Origin: CF-46 sp963760735
Lineage (GTDB): Bacteria; Chloroflexota; Limnocylindria; Limnocylindrales; CSP1-4
Assembly: GCA_963760735.1 (NCBI GenBank)
Contig: CAVXEB010000004.1
Span: forward strand, 558,001 to 622,000
Direction: 5' to 3'
DNA: 64,000 nucleotides
This document shows, one piece after another, positions 26,763 to 35,719 of the stretch. Made by a program: the position numbers and the translations under genes. The notes under the pieces are model-generated. The model did no database searches. It saw nothing but the letters and a program-made list of their open reading frames with translations, and was not told the DNA's origin. Position 1 is the first letter of the stretch. Each line of letters begins with the position of its first letter.

Positions 26763-27659
26763 ATGCGATCGCAGGGTAGCGACTCACCGGGCGCCAGGGC
26801 CGAGTCGTGGATTGGACTGGCCCTGTGCGTCACCATCGTGCTGGGTTGGGTCTGGCAACAACTCGTTCCGAACCTGGACGGCTCCCAGGCTTTTGCTCCG
26901 GACTGGCTACCGCTCGCCGCCGCCGGGGTCGCCGCGGCGGGGTTCGTGCCCCTGATCGGTCCACCTCGGTGGCTGCGCGTGAAGCGGGCGCTGCGCTGGA
27001 CCGGTCTCCTGCTGATGGTGTGGGCAGCGAATGGCCTGCCGTTCGACGTGCTCACCGCGGCTGGGCTCATAGGTCACCGAACGGCGAGCGGTGCGATCGT
27101 CCTCTCGAGCGTCTACTGGCCAGGCTTGGCGACTCGCGCGTTGGCTCTCGCCGCGGTGGTCGTGCTGGCGCGTCTCGCCCTGGCGCGCCCGTCGGCCCCG
27201 GCATCCGCCCGGCCAGCTAGCTGGTACGCGTACGCGGCGTTCCTGCTCGCGCTGCCATACCCGGTTCTCAGGGTGCACTGGGCGCTGGGAGGAACGCTCG
27301 GGCTCGAGTCGCCCGGAGCGGCCGGCCAAGGCTGGGAACCACTGCTGATCGCGATCCCGTGGGTGTTGGCGGCCGCTCTCTCGCTGCTCCTGGTCTCGCC
27401 GCCGCACTGGGTCTCGCGGCGGCTGTTGCTGGCCGGGGGCTGGTCCGCGACCGCCATCGTCGCCATGATCGGGCCGGCGGCCATCTGGGCGTTCGTCAGC
27501 GCATTAGCGAGCGGCGGCGATGCCGGCTCAGGTGACATCGCGCTCTGGGTCTTCGGTCTGTTCTACGGCAGCTGGTTCCTCTGGGCCATCGCCGGCGGGG
27601 CCGCCACCCGCTCATATCAGTTGCGCAGTGCAACGCCGCGGATGTCCTCGCCGACGTGA
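26763..27659 (+). CDS. Polytopic membrane protein, unknown function
   Basis: 298 residues from ATG 26763 (GAGAGG 7 nt upstream); ATG 26757 is also possible. About nine hydrophobic segments, e.g. WIGLALCVTIVLGWVWQQL, LAAAGVAAAGFVPLIGPP, LAAVVVLARLALA, LLIAIPWVLAAALSLLLVSPP and IALWVFGLFYGSWFLWAIAGG. A conserved-looking YAYAAFLLALPYPVLRVHWALGG span (part: LPYPVLRVHWALGG) lies in the middle. Not recognised as a named family. Confidence 0.75.
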   Translation: MRSQGSDSPGARAESWIGLALCVTIVLGWVWQQLVPNLDGSQAFAPDWLPLAAAGVAAAGFVPLIGPPRWLRVKRALRWTGLLLMVWAANGLPFDVLTAAGLIGHRTASGAIVLSSVYWPGLATRALALAAVVVLARLALARPSAPASARPASWYAYAAFLLALPYPVLRVHWALGGTLGLESPGAAGQGWEPLLIAIPWVLAAALSLLLVSPPHWVSRRLLLAGGWSATAIVAMIGPAAIWAFVSALASGGDAGSGDIALWVFGLFYGSWFLWAIAGGAATRSYQLRSATPRMSSPT

Positions 27660-27796
27660 CCGAGCTGACCTTGCGCGTCGATCACACGCTCCTGACCAGG
27701 TTGACCGCATGGACGTCGTAGGCGGGACTCAGCCCTGCCGCTCGAGCCCGCGTCGTACGCGGTGTCGGAGTACCGAGTCCGGAAAGGGGAGACGTC

Positions 27797-28282
27797 ATGG
27801 TGAAGACGATGGCCGGCACGCTGCCCTGGGCAGTCGTGCTGGTAGTGATCGGCGGGGCGATCTGGTGGTTGCTGTCGCGGGACATGGCGGCGGGGCGATG
27901 GCTGCTGGCCGCCCTGCTGATCGGCCACGGCGTGGTCCACGTCTTCTTCGCCGTTCCCACGCCCGCGGCAACCGACGGTGGGGCTGCGTGGCCCTTCGAC
28001 ATGGCCCAATCGTGGGCGGTCACGCGAGCCGGGCTCGATCTCAACCTCGTTCGTGGCATCGGGTTGGTTCTGATCGCGGTCACGGTCGGCGCCTTCGCGC
28101 TTGCGGCGCTGTCCACGGTCGGCCTCATCGTCCCGTCCGGGTGGTGGCAGTCGACCATCGTGCTGGGGGCCACCGCCTCGACGGCCATGCTGGTTCTGTT
28201 CTTCGAGCCCCAGCTGGTGCTCGGCCTGGGGATCGACGCCGTCCTGCTGTGGGTGGTGGTGTCCAGAGCGTGGGTGCCCTGA
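27797..28282 (+). CDS. Small membrane protein, unknown function
   Basis: 161 residues with GGGGAGACGTC upstream of ATG 27797. Four or five TM helices: WAVVLVVIGGAIWWLLS, WLLAALLIGHGVVHVFFAVP, GIGLVLIAVTVGAFALAALS and TAMLVLFFEPQLVLGLGIDAVLLWVVV. The GHGVVHVFF motif in the second helix could bind heme or metal through its two His residues; that is only a suggestion. It follows another membrane gene on the same strand with a 137-nt gap. Confidence 0.7.
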   Translation: MVKTMAGTLPWAVVLVVIGGAIWWLLSRDMAAGRWLLAALLIGHGVVHVFFAVPTPAATDGGAAWPFDMAQSWAVTRAGLDLNLVRGIGLVLIAVTVGAFALAALSTVGLIVPSGWWQSTIVLGATASTAMLVLFFEPQLVLGLGIDAVLLWVVVSRAWVP

Positions 28283-28877
28283 GCGACCTGGCAAAGACCC
28301 GCGCGGCTCTGCCTCCTCCCCCCGGCGGCCCATCTTATGCTTGTCCAGGCTCCGGGCTCGGGCGCTGATCCACCCCTCCGCCGGTCCGCTGAAGAAGGAG
28401 CTGCGCCGGTGAGGCTCGCGCCTTGAGCCAAGGCGATCCTACCTGTCTCGGCTGCTGAGTCGGGGCTGGGCGATCGACCGCGGGTCTCGTGGCGGGGTAC
28501 ATGACACCCGCGTCTCACTGACGCCTAGGCTGCGGCCGTCCCGCCCAGACTCATCACTCGATCAAACGGATGCGCTCGACGCGCCGCGGGATCCCGCTCC
28601 AGACGCTCCGCCAGACACCATCTCGCAGAACCTCGTACGACCTGAATGCGCAGGGAATCGGCCTCGCGACCAGGGGGTCGGCGGCATCCATCAGTTGGAA
28701 CCTGGATGCTCGCCCAGCGGCGCTAGAGGGTCAGCGCCGGCGGTCCCTAGTGAACGGTCTCCGGCGCGCTGTGCGTCTAGGAGGACGGGAACTTGTCGCC
28801 ATACCGGAGCGAACGGCAAACCTCCGGGCACCGGCCGGCGTCTTGCACACGACGGACTCACGACGTAGAGGGTGGAG
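28283..28877. other. Intergenic, about 600 bp, no gene; contains a B tail
   Basis: No convincing coding frame on either strand. 28702-28726 is the last 25 bp of a B element (TGGATGCTCGCCCAGCGGCG, then TAG). The rest shows nothing I recognise. Confidence 0.45.
28702..28726 (+). repeat. Element B, 3' tail fragment
   Basis: It encodes the last residues (WMLAQRR-stop) of the B protein with no upstream part. Confidence 0.6.
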
Positions 28878-29774
28878 ATGAAACGATCGCTGGACCGGAC
28901 GGGGTGGTCGGTAGGGGCCGTGGTCGTGGTTGCCGCGCTCCTGTCGACCGCCTGCACGGCCGGGCCGGGCGTGGCAAGCGCGACGCCGACCTCGACGCCC
29001 CGGTCCTCGGCCACGGCCGGGCCGAGCATGGCCCCGCCGTCGGCCGCCGGATCGACCAGCCCGAGCCCGACGGCGGCCCCCCTGATCTGGACGAAAGCGA
29101 GCCTGAAGAAGGATTGGCCCGCGCCGACCCGCAGCGAGCCCGCTGGACCCCCGACCATCGTGCCGGTCTACAGCAAGACCGTGTACACGGACTGTCCCGG
29201 GGCCAACTGCGAAACCGAACATGAGGGGGACCCCTACGTCGATCCCACGGGCGACACCGGGTCCGGGGTCCTGCCGTGGGTCGACATCACCAGGGTGGAT
29301 CTCGGGGACTCGGGCCTCTGCATCTCCCTGGCCTCGGCCCCTGGCTGCGAGGCGTCCGCCGGCCGGCCGGGCGTGGGTCCGACCGAGCAGTGGATGGCGT
29401 ACGGCATCGTCTTCGACACCGACCGCGACGGCGTCGCCGACCGGCGATACGGGGTCGACAACATGCCCCTCGACGGACCGGTGCCCAGCCACGGCGATTG
29501 GCCCCACCGGGCGTGGATCACCGACCTCCACAGCGGCCGGACGGAGTCGGCCGCCGGACCGCCATACGGCGAGGTCGGCAAGACCTTCTTCGACACCTGG
29601 TGGAGCCCTCTGCGCTGGAGCATCGGCGGAGAGGCCGCCGGCGGCGGGACGATGGGCAAGACATTCGACGTGCCCTTCTACCTCTGGGCCTCGGAGATCA
29701 AGGACGGTCGGGTCGTGGCCACCGACTATGCCCCGGATGTCGGGTGGATCGTCTCGTCAACCAAGAAGCCGTAA
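28878..29774 (+). CDS. Lipoprotein sharing its outer domain with an anti-sigma factor
   Basis: 298 residues from ATG 28878 (GGTGGAG just upstream; GTG 28872 is an alternative). Lipobox LLSTACTAG, Ser/Pro/Thr linker (about 25-70), then a folded domain: LIWTKASLKKDWPAPTRSEPAG, DPTGDTGSGVLPWVDITRV, YGIVFDTDRDGVADRRYGVDNMP, WITDLHSGRTESAAGPPYG and FYLWASEIKDGRVVATDYAPDVGW, in part. The DTDRDGVAD run is a Ca2+-binding-like Asp cluster. The same domain forms the ectodomain of the anti-sigma factor at 30488-31514, so the two may bind the same ligand or each other. Confidence 0.8.
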   Translation: MKRSLDRTGWSVGAVVVVAALLSTACTAGPGVASATPTSTPRSSATAGPSMAPPSAAGSTSPSPTAAPLIWTKASLKKDWPAPTRSEPAGPPTIVPVYSKTVYTDCPGANCETEHEGDPYVDPTGDTGSGVLPWVDITRVDLGDSGLCISLASAPGCEASAGRPGVGPTEQWMAYGIVFDTDRDGVADRRYGVDNMPLDGPVPSHGDWPHRAWITDLHSGRTESAAGPPYGEVGKTFFDTWWSPLRWSIGGEAAGGGTMGKTFDVPFYLWASEIKDGRVVATDYAPDVGWIVSSTKKP

Positions 29775-29825
29775 GCCTGCCGGCTCTAGAAGAGCCCTCT
29801 CCGCACCGAACTACGGCGACTTAGC

Positions 29826-29895
29826 CGGGCGGTACTGGGAGGCGGGCTGGGCGTGGATTGCCGAGAGGCGAGCCGCCAGCGCCCCAAAGGATTGA
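29826..29895 (+). repeat. Element B, divergent 3' tail fragment
   Basis: Reads GRYWEAGWAWIAERRAASAPKD and a stop. It keeps RYWEAGWAW but ends IAERR rather than MLAQRR, the most divergent tail in the window. Confidence 0.6.
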
Positions 29896-29971
29896 CGGCG
29901 GAAACGACCGTCGCGAGCATTCACCGCGAATGGCCGCCGATCCCTCGCCGGCGGCCGGGAGGTTGACCACC

Positions 29972-30421
29972 ATGACGACGCCAGCGTCGTATCAGGCTCA
30001 GGTGAGGCTCGAGGCAGACGATGGCGCCGCGCAGCGGACCCAGCGGGTGGTGATCCGCCACCACCGAACACCCGTGGTCGCGTGGAGCGTCGACGTGCCG
30101 TCCGGTGGTCACATGCTTCACCTTGCGCTCGCGCAGTGTGTCTTCAACAACGTCATCCGCATCGCCCAGGACCGCGGATTGACGCTGAGCGACGTCGGGG
30201 TCATTGCGGACGGTGGCTTCAACGCCGAGGGCACCGCGTCCACCGGGATCGACTGCATGATCGAGCTATCCGGTGCTACCGATCGGTCGAACCTCACCAG
30301 CCTGGCCGAGGCGGCATTCGACGAGTCAACGTTGGTTGCGATCCTGCGCCGAGGCGGCTCGGTCGAACTCACGTCCGTTCGTGCATCGCCGAGCGCAGAT
30401 ACCCAGCGCTCGACCGCGTGA
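29972..30421 (+). CDS. OsmC family protein
   Basis: 149 residues from ATG 29972 (GGGAGG 10 nt upstream). The OsmC/Ohr fold is seen in DVPSGGHMLHLALAQCVFNNVIRIAQDRGL (Cys about residue 56 in LAQCVFNN) and VIADGGFNAEGTASTGIDCMIEL. The first half lacks the usual second redox Cys pattern, so peroxidase activity is uncertain. It ends 13 bp before a left half of element A, a single-gene unit preceded by a B tail. Confidence 0.8.
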   Translation: MTTPASYQAQVRLEADDGAAQRTQRVVIRHHRTPVVAWSVDVPSGGHMLHLALAQCVFNNVIRIAQDRGLTLSDVGVIADGGFNAEGTASTGIDCMIELSGATDRSNLTSLAEAAFDESTLVAILRRGGSVELTSVRASPSADTQRSTA

Positions 30422-30433
30422 CACTTGCCAACA

Positions 30434-30453
30434 GGCCCGCCGTCGCCGTCGGT
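30434..30453 (+). repeat. Element A, left half only
   Basis: GGCCCGCCGTCGCCGTCGGT, identical to A positions 1-20, then unrelated sequence. It breaks before the loop like the other half copies. Confidence 0.65.
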
Positions 30454-30487
30454 GTTGCGCTCGGGCTCCGGTCGCGGGGAGGCGCAA

Positions 30488-31514
30488 TCACTTCTTCGCG
30501 TTGGCCGACGGAACGAGCCACCCGGCATCAGGAGCATAGTCCGTCGCCACGACCCGGCCATCCTGGATCACCGATGCCCAGACGTAGAAGCGCTTGGGTA
30601 CGGCTCCGCGCCTGCCGACGCCGGCGTAGTCGCCCCCAAACGAGAGCCCCGAGTCTCCTGACTGGCTTCCGTGGTTCCCCCAGAACGGTCCGTGACCGCC
30701 CTCCCAGAGTGCGACGGCGACCGTCGATTCAGTCCGACCGGTGTGAAGGTCGGTCCGCCACCATCGGCGGGGCGACGACCCACGAGCGCCCGGCGTGGCG
30801 ACGGGCTCGTTGTCGGTCCCGTACCGCCAATCCGCCACGCCGTCGCCATCGGTGTCCACGACGACGCCGTAGGCGAACCATTGCTGGCCGGGATCGACCC
30901 CTGACCGGGGGATGCGAGACGAACCCGATCTTCACGCAGATCCCGCAGAAGGTCACGTCCTTGATGTCCGCCCAGGGGAGAGCATCGGATCCGGCGTCGC
31001 CCGTGGGATCGACAAGGTGGCCATAGGTGTCGGTGTAACTGCAGTCGGGACACGTCCCCGTGACGACGCTCTTCCACAGGATGGGTACAACGATCGGCCG
31101 TCCGGCAGGCTCGGAGCGAACCAGCCCCGGCCAGTCCTCGTTGAGGCTCGCCGGGGTCCAGGTGATCGGCACGGCGGTCGGGCTCGGGCTGGCCGATGGC
31201 AGCTTGCTCGGGCTCGGGGAGCTCGACGTCGACAGGGCGGTTGACGGGCTCGGGCTGACAATCAGCGACAGGTCCTGACGCGGTTCGTTTCGCTCCCGCA
31301 GGAGTGCGCCGCCGATTCCAGCAGCGACGAGAGCCATGGTCACGAGCGCGGCGGCCAGCATCATCATCGGCGGTCGAGCCGATCGTCGCCGGACGGGGGT
31401 GGCGGCAGGGGTCGATCGGAGGCTCTCGATCTCGTCCCGAAGGCTTGACGGTGCTGCCGGCAGGCTCACTCGGCCGAGCCGTTCCCGGAGCTCCCGGCTC
31501 AGGTCGTCAGTCAT
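30488..31514 (-). pseudogene. Membrane anti-sigma factor with lipoprotein-like ectodomain (one frameshift)
   Basis: From ATG 31514: a short cytoplasmic part (LSRELRERLGRVSLPAAPSS), TM helix PMMMLAAALVTMALVAAGIGG (about residues 49-69), a Ser/Pro linker, then an outer domain like that of the lipoprotein at 28878 (TWTPASLNEDWPGLVRSEPAG, DPTGDAGSDALPWADI). A slip near 30905 leads to DTDGDGVADWRYGTDNEP and WASVIQDGRVVATDYAPDAGW to the stop at 30488. It has no zinc-finger motif. The ATG overlaps the sigma gene stop (31511-31514). It should hold the sigma factor inactive until an outside signal. Confidence 0.78.
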
Positions 31515-32092
31515 CGGGGCCTCCCGTCCCGCTCGGACGCCCCGAGCTGCCCACGCATCGCCTTCAAGCCTCGATGGAGGCGCGACTTGACGGTGCCGAC
31601 CGGGCAGTCGAGGCGAGCGCCAACCGCCTCGAGGGTCAGGTCGGCCCAGAAGTGCAGGATCAGCACGACGCGCTCGTCGTCGCCGAGCGCCCTGATCGCA
31701 CCAAGCAGCTCATCGTCAGCGTAGACCCGGCGGAATGGGTCATCGACGACGACGGTCCCGGCGACGGCATCAAGGGTCAAGAGGCGGACCTTGCCGCGGC
31801 GGCGGAGCCGATCTCGGCAGACGTTGACGAGGATCCGGTCGAACCAAGCATCGAAGCCCGAGGGATCCCGCAGCGTCGCCGCCGCCCGCCACGCTCGGAC
31901 CAGAGCATCCTGCGTCGCGTCCTCTGCCTCGGACTGATCGCCCAGGATCAGGCCGGCGAGCCGAAATGCCCGGTCCAGACCGCGGTCGGCGAGGTCGAGC
32001 ACGCGCCTCGTTGCGACGTCTCCGGCCTGTTCCGGTCGTGTCGCATCGACGCTGGATGCCGAACGGTCGCCTGCTGTCCCGATCACATCCAC
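31511..32092 (-). CDS. ECF-type RNA polymerase sigma factor
   Basis: 193 residues. Region 2: LDRAFRLAGLILGDQSEAEDATQDALVRAWRAAATL, then FDAWFDRILVNVCRDRLRRRGK; region 4: LGDDERVVLILHFWADLTLEAVGARLDCPVGTVKSRLHRGLKAM. Quoted only in part these are ATQDALVRAW and PVGTVKSRLHRGL. It is coupled by ATGA overlap to the anti-sigma gene. Close in form to the sigma factor at 32380, which is divergent; the two may be distant duplicates. Confidence 0.92.
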   Translation of the reverse strand: MDVIGTAGDRSASSVDATRPEQAGDVATRRVLDLADRGLDRAFRLAGLILGDQSEAEDATQDALVRAWRAAATLRDPSGFDAWFDRILVNVCRDRLRRRGKVRLLTLDAVAGTVVVDDPFRRVYADDELLGAIRALGDDERVVLILHFWADLTLEAVGARLDCPVGTVKSRLHRGLKAMRGQLGASERDGRPR

Positions 32093-32156
32093 AAGACGAG
32101 GCTAGGCGTTCAAACAGTTCTCGGCGCGCGCAAAATGGCAGAAACCGCATCGGTCG

Positions 32157-32308
32157 CGGAGTACCGGCGCGCGATCCCACGGCAGGAGGTCGCCCGACGT
32201 CCCGCCGATCGACTCCCGAACGTCTCCACACCGCCCGCCGAGAGGCCACGCGGCAGCGGCTCATGGGTGAGGGCGAGCTACCGGATCAGGCCGAGCGGCT
32301 CGTCGCCC
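32157..32308 (+). pseudogene. Element B copy 3, start codon lost and 3' part missing
   Basis: The leader and AGGAGG are intact, but the start is ACG (32197-32199) instead of ATG. The frame then reads SRRSTPERLHTARREATRQR-type sequence through LPDQAERLVA, where homology stops. It lies between two divergent sigma genes, in the place where their promoters should be. Confidence 0.75.
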
Positions 32309-32379
32309 CCTCTGGATCCGGATCGGTGTTTTTTCGACGTCGGCGTGAACCTCGATGATGAGCGCGGCATCTTACTTGC

Positions 32380-32955
32380 ATGGACGTGACGGCAGCGATC
32401 CGCGAAGCCGAGCCCGAAGCGGAGCAGATCCGCTCCTTGATTGACATCGAGGCAGCGCTCGGCAGTGACGACGTCGACGCGTTCGACCGCCTCGTCGTGG
32501 TCCACCTTCCTCGGACCTATCGGATCGCGCTGGCGATCCTCGGATCGGAGGCCGACGCTGGCGATGCAGTCCAAGAGGCATGGCTCGCCGCCTGGCGGCA
32601 GCTCCCGACCCTGCGCGACGCCGCACGGTTCGACGGCTGGCTCGACCAGATCGTTGTGAACGCCTGTCGCATGAGCCTTCGCCGGCGAGGCCGCGTCCGC
32701 GAGATCCGGATGCCAGACGGCTTTGAGGCCGAGGCTCCGCAGGCAGCTCCCGACCAGGTCGCGGAGCGCGACGCCCTCGATCGCGCCTTTGGCCGCCTGA
32801 CCATCGAACAGCGGACCATCCTCGTGCTCCATCACCTCGAGCGGCGTCCGCTGTCGGCGATCGCCGCCGCGCTGGTGATCCCCGTCGGCACGGCGAAGTC
32901 CCGGCTGCACGCCGCGCGAGCGGCGCTGGAGCGCTTCCTGGAGACGGAGCGATGA
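32380..32955 (+). CDS. ECF-type RNA polymerase sigma factor
   Basis: 191 residues from ATG 32380. Region 2: FDRLVVVHLPRTYRIALAIL, DAVQEAWLAAWRQLPTL, FDGWLDQIVVNACRMSLRRRG; region 4: LTIEQRTILVLHHLERRPLS, then IPVGTAKSRLHAARAALERFL. The last codons overlap the ATG of the next gene (32952-32955), which encodes its likely anti-sigma factor. It diverges from the sigma gene at 31511 across the B copy. Confidence 0.92.
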   Translation: MDVTAAIREAEPEAEQIRSLIDIEAALGSDDVDAFDRLVVVHLPRTYRIALAILGSEADAGDAVQEAWLAAWRQLPTLRDAARFDGWLDQIVVNACRMSLRRRGRVREIRMPDGFEAEAPQAAPDQVAERDALDRAFGRLTIEQRTILVLHHLERRPLSAIAAALVIPVGTAKSRLHAARAALERFLETER

Positions 32956-34400
32956 GCGAGCGTTGGCGGCTGTCTGATGAGGAGATCACCGACCTGCTTC
33001 GCCGGCGATCGGCGCGTCCTGCGCCAGACGAACTGGCGACAGCAGTCCTGGAGTCCTTGGCCTCGGAGCGCGCACTCCATCCCAGCACGACTGACAGACG
33101 GAGATACCTGATGCGTCGCAGACCGAGAAACCTGGGGCTACTTGCTGCCGCCACGCTCATCGCGCTCCTGGTTGGTGCGGCGATCGGCGTGGGCTCGGGT
33201 TGGATCCGTTTGTCGCAGGTTGTCCCGCCAACTCCGGACGCCGCCCGGATCACGCCTGCGCCGTCGCGTCCGCCGTCGTCATCCCCGAGCGTGTCGCCCT
33301 CGCCGACCCCTGGCCCCACACCGAGCGTCATCCGATCGGGTTCATGGTCGGTCACGGGGGCGCCGCGTCACGCAGGATGTTGCCCCACGGCAACCCTCCT
33401 GCGGGACGGCAGGGTGCTTCTCGCAGGAGTCCCGGCGGCGGACGGCAACACGCCGACGGTTGAGGCGGAGCTGTACGACCCGGCCACCGGCCAGTGGACC
33501 GAGACCGGCCGCATGCACGTCGCGCGCTATGGGTCCGTCGCCAGCCTGCTTGCCGATGGCCGCGTGCTGGTCGCCGGCGGGGTCGACTCCGCCAAGGGGT
33601 ACCTGGGGGCCTTGGCCTCGGCGGAGCTGTACGACCCGACCAGCGGGACATGGACCGAGACCGGCAGCATGACGAGGTGGCGGATCTACTCAAAGGCCAT
33701 CTCGTTGGCCGACGGCCGGGTTCTCGTGCTCGGCGGGCACATCAGCGGCCAGGACACATCGTCCCAACGGATCCCGGCGGGCGGCGGTGGTGAGACAAAG
33801 GGCGCGGAAACGTACGACCCAGAAAGCGGTACCTGGAGCTCGGCGAGGCCGATGACCGCGCCACCCCAGACCGCCACGCTTCTGCCGGACGGAGCCGTCC
33901 TGGTCACGCACGATGGGGGCTCGTCGGAGCTGTTCGACCCGCGAACCGGGCGATGGACCGCCACGGCGAGCCCGACGCAGGCGCTCTATGCGCCTGAGGC
34001 AACGCTCCTGGCCAATGGCAAGGTGCTGCTGGTGGACATGTGGGACCGCCCCGAACGACGTAGCCAACATTTTGTCGGTGCGGCCGAACTGTTCGACCCC
34101 CTGACCGGCAGCTGGACCCCGACCGGACGTCCGCCCAGCGGGTGGGGGACGGCGTCACTCCTGGCTGACGGCATCGCCCTCGTGTTCGGGGCCGACGGGG
34201 CGGTCCGGTATGACCCGCAAAGCGGATCATGGGCAACCGTGGCGGCCCCTCCGCGTCAGTTCCTGGCCATCCCCCCGAATGATCTGAACGCTGCACCCAC
34301 CTACTGGGCCTTGTCCAGCGACCATGCAATCCGGCTGCTCGACGGCAGGGTCCTCGCAGTCGGCGAAGCCGGGGCGGCCTTGTTCGACCCGGGACGGTAA
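32952..34400 (+). CDS. Membrane anti-sigma factor with Kelch-type beta-propeller ectodomain
   Basis: 482 residues. Cytoplasmic part about 1-58, one TM helix (LGLLAAATLIALLVGAAIGV, about 61-80), Ser/Pro linker (about 95-125), then a propeller of six or so Kelch/galactose-oxidase-type blades. Repeating features are TLLRDGRVLLAG, ELYDPATGQWTETG, SLLADGRVLVAGG, ELYDPTSGTWTETG, SLADGRVLVLGG, LLPDGAVLV, ELFDPRTGRWTAT and ELFDPLTGSWTPTG. It should sense an outside ligand and control the sigma factor encoded just upstream. It lacks a recognisable zinc-finger motif. Confidence 0.88.
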   Translation: MSERWRLSDEEITDLLRRRSARPAPDELATAVLESLASERALHPSTTDRRRYLMRRRPRNLGLLAAATLIALLVGAAIGVGSGWIRLSQVVPPTPDAARITPAPSRPPSSSPSVSPSPTPGPTPSVIRSGSWSVTGAPRHAGCCPTATLLRDGRVLLAGVPAADGNTPTVEAELYDPATGQWTETGRMHVARYGSVASLLADGRVLVAGGVDSAKGYLGALASAELYDPTSGTWTETGSMTRWRIYSKAISLADGRVLVLGGHISGQDTSSQRIPAGGGGETKGAETYDPESGTWSSARPMTAPPQTATLLPDGAVLVTHDGGSSELFDPRTGRWTATASPTQALYAPEATLLANGKVLLVDMWDRPERRSQHFVGAAELFDPLTGSWTPTGRPPSGWGTASLLADGIALVFGADGAVRYDPQSGSWATVAAPPRQFLAIPPNDLNAAPTYWALSSDHAIRLLDGRVLAVGEAGAALFDPGR

Positions 34401-34407
34401 ACCAGTG

Positions 34408-34475
34408 ATGGCCTCGAGCGCGACGGTCGCTACTGGGAGGCGGGCTGGGCGTGGATGCTCGCCCAGCGGCGCTAG
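34408..34475 (+). repeat. Element B, 3' tail fragment
   Basis: Reads DGLERDGRYWEAGWAWMLAQ and RR-stop in frame, 8 bp after the stop of the Kelch anti-sigma gene. The 5' part is missing. Confidence 0.75.
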
Positions 34476-34537
34476 CGACCGGCGCCGCCCGGGTTGGATG
34501 TGGTTCACTCGGCAGTGCATTCCGGAGGTCACATCCA

Positions 34538-34984
34538 GTGAGTGGGCGAGTGATCGTGGAGCGATACGCAGCGGCGGTCGCCGCCAATGACTCGGCGGCA
34601 CTGCGCGAATGCCTGGACGACGACTACGTCGGACGCTATCCGCAATCGGGCGAGGTGATCCGAGGGGTCGCGAACCGGGTTGCGATCGGGGAGAACTATC
34701 CCGGCCAGGAGGATGTCAGCCTCAGCGCGACCATCGGCGAAATGCGCGGGCGCGACGACGAGTTCGTGCTGAGCCCCTCGTGGCCGGCCTGGAGCATGAT
34801 CCACCTCACCGGTTCGGACGACGAGTTCACGGTGTTGGCGACCATCAATTATCCCAACGGCGAGACCTGGTATGGCGTGATGGTCATTACCGTCCGGAAC
34901 GGGAAGGTCTGGCGGGAGACGAACTACTTTGCCGCACCATTTGAAGCTCCGGCATGGCGGGAGCCATTCGTGGAGCGCGAGTAA
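34538..34984 (+). CDS. SnoaL-like (NTF2 fold) protein
   Basis: 148 residues from GTG 34538, with GGAGG 12 nt upstream. The NTF2 pattern is clear: VIVERYAAAVAANDSAALRE, LDDDYVGRYPQSGEVIRG, NRVAIGENYPGQEDVS, then NGETWYGVMVITVRNGKVWRETNYFA. These small cone-shaped proteins act as isomerases, cyclases or ligand binders; nothing here shows which. It is a single-gene unit flanked by B tails on both sides. Confidence 0.82.
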   Translation: MSGRVIVERYAAAVAANDSAALRECLDDDYVGRYPQSGEVIRGVANRVAIGENYPGQEDVSLSATIGEMRGRDDEFVLSPSWPAWSMIHLTGSDDEFTVLATINYPNGETWYGVMVITVRNGKVWRETNYFAAPFEAPAWREPFVERE

Positions 34985-35010
34985 GGCGTCGTCGCGTCGA
35001 TCGACGCCGC

Positions 35011-35049
35011 GAGGCGGGCTGGGCGTGGATGCTCGGCCAGCGGCGCTAG
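35011..35049 (+). repeat. Element B, 3' tail fragment next to element A
   Basis: Reads EAGWAWMLGQRR then TAG. It ends 8 bp before a full A element, the clearest B-A junction in the window. Confidence 0.75.
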
Positions 35050-35057
35050 GAAGCCGC

Positions 35058-35116
35058 GGCCCGCCGTCGCCGTCGGTCTAGCTGTCACACGTAGCCGACG
35101 CGCGGAGCGGCGAGCC
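35058..35116 (+). repeat. Element A copy, 59 bp
   Basis: Near-consensus copy. The inner stem is GTCGG/CCGAC, fully paired; T20 is unpaired; CTA pairs with TAG; the loop is GCTGTCACACG. The outer 9-bp arms have one mismatch. Confidence 0.9.
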
Positions 35117-35260
35117 GCGACGGGCTAGGTGTCTCGCGATTTCACCGACACTTAGCCAGAGACGCCCCGGTCGGGACCGGAGCGGTCGGCTCGTCCTTGG
35201 CCCTTGCGTGGCCGCGGGATAATCGGGATGCCCCCGGACGCTCAACATCGAGGAGATCCC

Positions 35261-35719
35261 ATGCGGAGCAGAACGCGAGCCTTGGCCGTCGGAGTGTCGC
35301 TTGCGGCGTCGGTGCTGCTACTCCAGGGTTCGGCCTTGGGTGCGAACTCAGGGGGCGGCCGGACCATGACCTTCCACGTGGTATTCCAGCCGTTCAACTA
35401 CACGGATCTCGGTGCGCCAGGTTTCTCAGCAGCGGACGTGATCGTCTTCCATGACCAGCTCTCGCAGAACGGGACGGCGGTGGGCGACGAGATCGGAAGC
35501 TGTGTCCTCGTCGACGAGACGGGTCTCTCCAACTGCACCGGTGTCATGCAACTCGCGGATCGCGGGACGATCGCGTTCTCCTTCGTGAACTCGCCGCCCC
35601 CCCACAAGGTCTTTGCGCTCACCGGTGGATCTGGAGAATTCAGAACAGTCCGCGGCGACGGCACCCTCGACGAGAATGGAGACGGCACGGCCACCCTCGT
35701 TCTGCGGCTCATCGGCTGA
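35261..35719 (+). CDS. Secreted allene-oxide-cyclase/dirigent-like barrel protein
   Basis: 152 residues from ATG 35261 (GAGGAG upstream). Sec signal peptide (ALAVGVSLAASVLLLQGSALGA). The mature part has the barrel pattern: TMTFHVVFQPFNYTDLG, DVIVFHDQLSQNG, GDEIGSCVLVDETGLSNCTG, then FALTGGSGEFRTVRGDGTL. Two Cys (about residues 88 and 96) may form a disulfide. In plants this fold binds or cyclises small molecules; bacterial roles are unknown. It is the only gene between two full A elements. A similar protein is encoded in the core part at 59282. Confidence 0.78.
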   Translation: MRSRTRALAVGVSLAASVLLLQGSALGANSGGGRTMTFHVVFQPFNYTDLGAPGFSAADVIVFHDQLSQNGTAVGDEIGSCVLVDETGLSNCTGVMQLADRGTIAFSFVNSPPPHKVFALTGGSGEFRTVRGDGTLDENGDGTATLVLRLIG

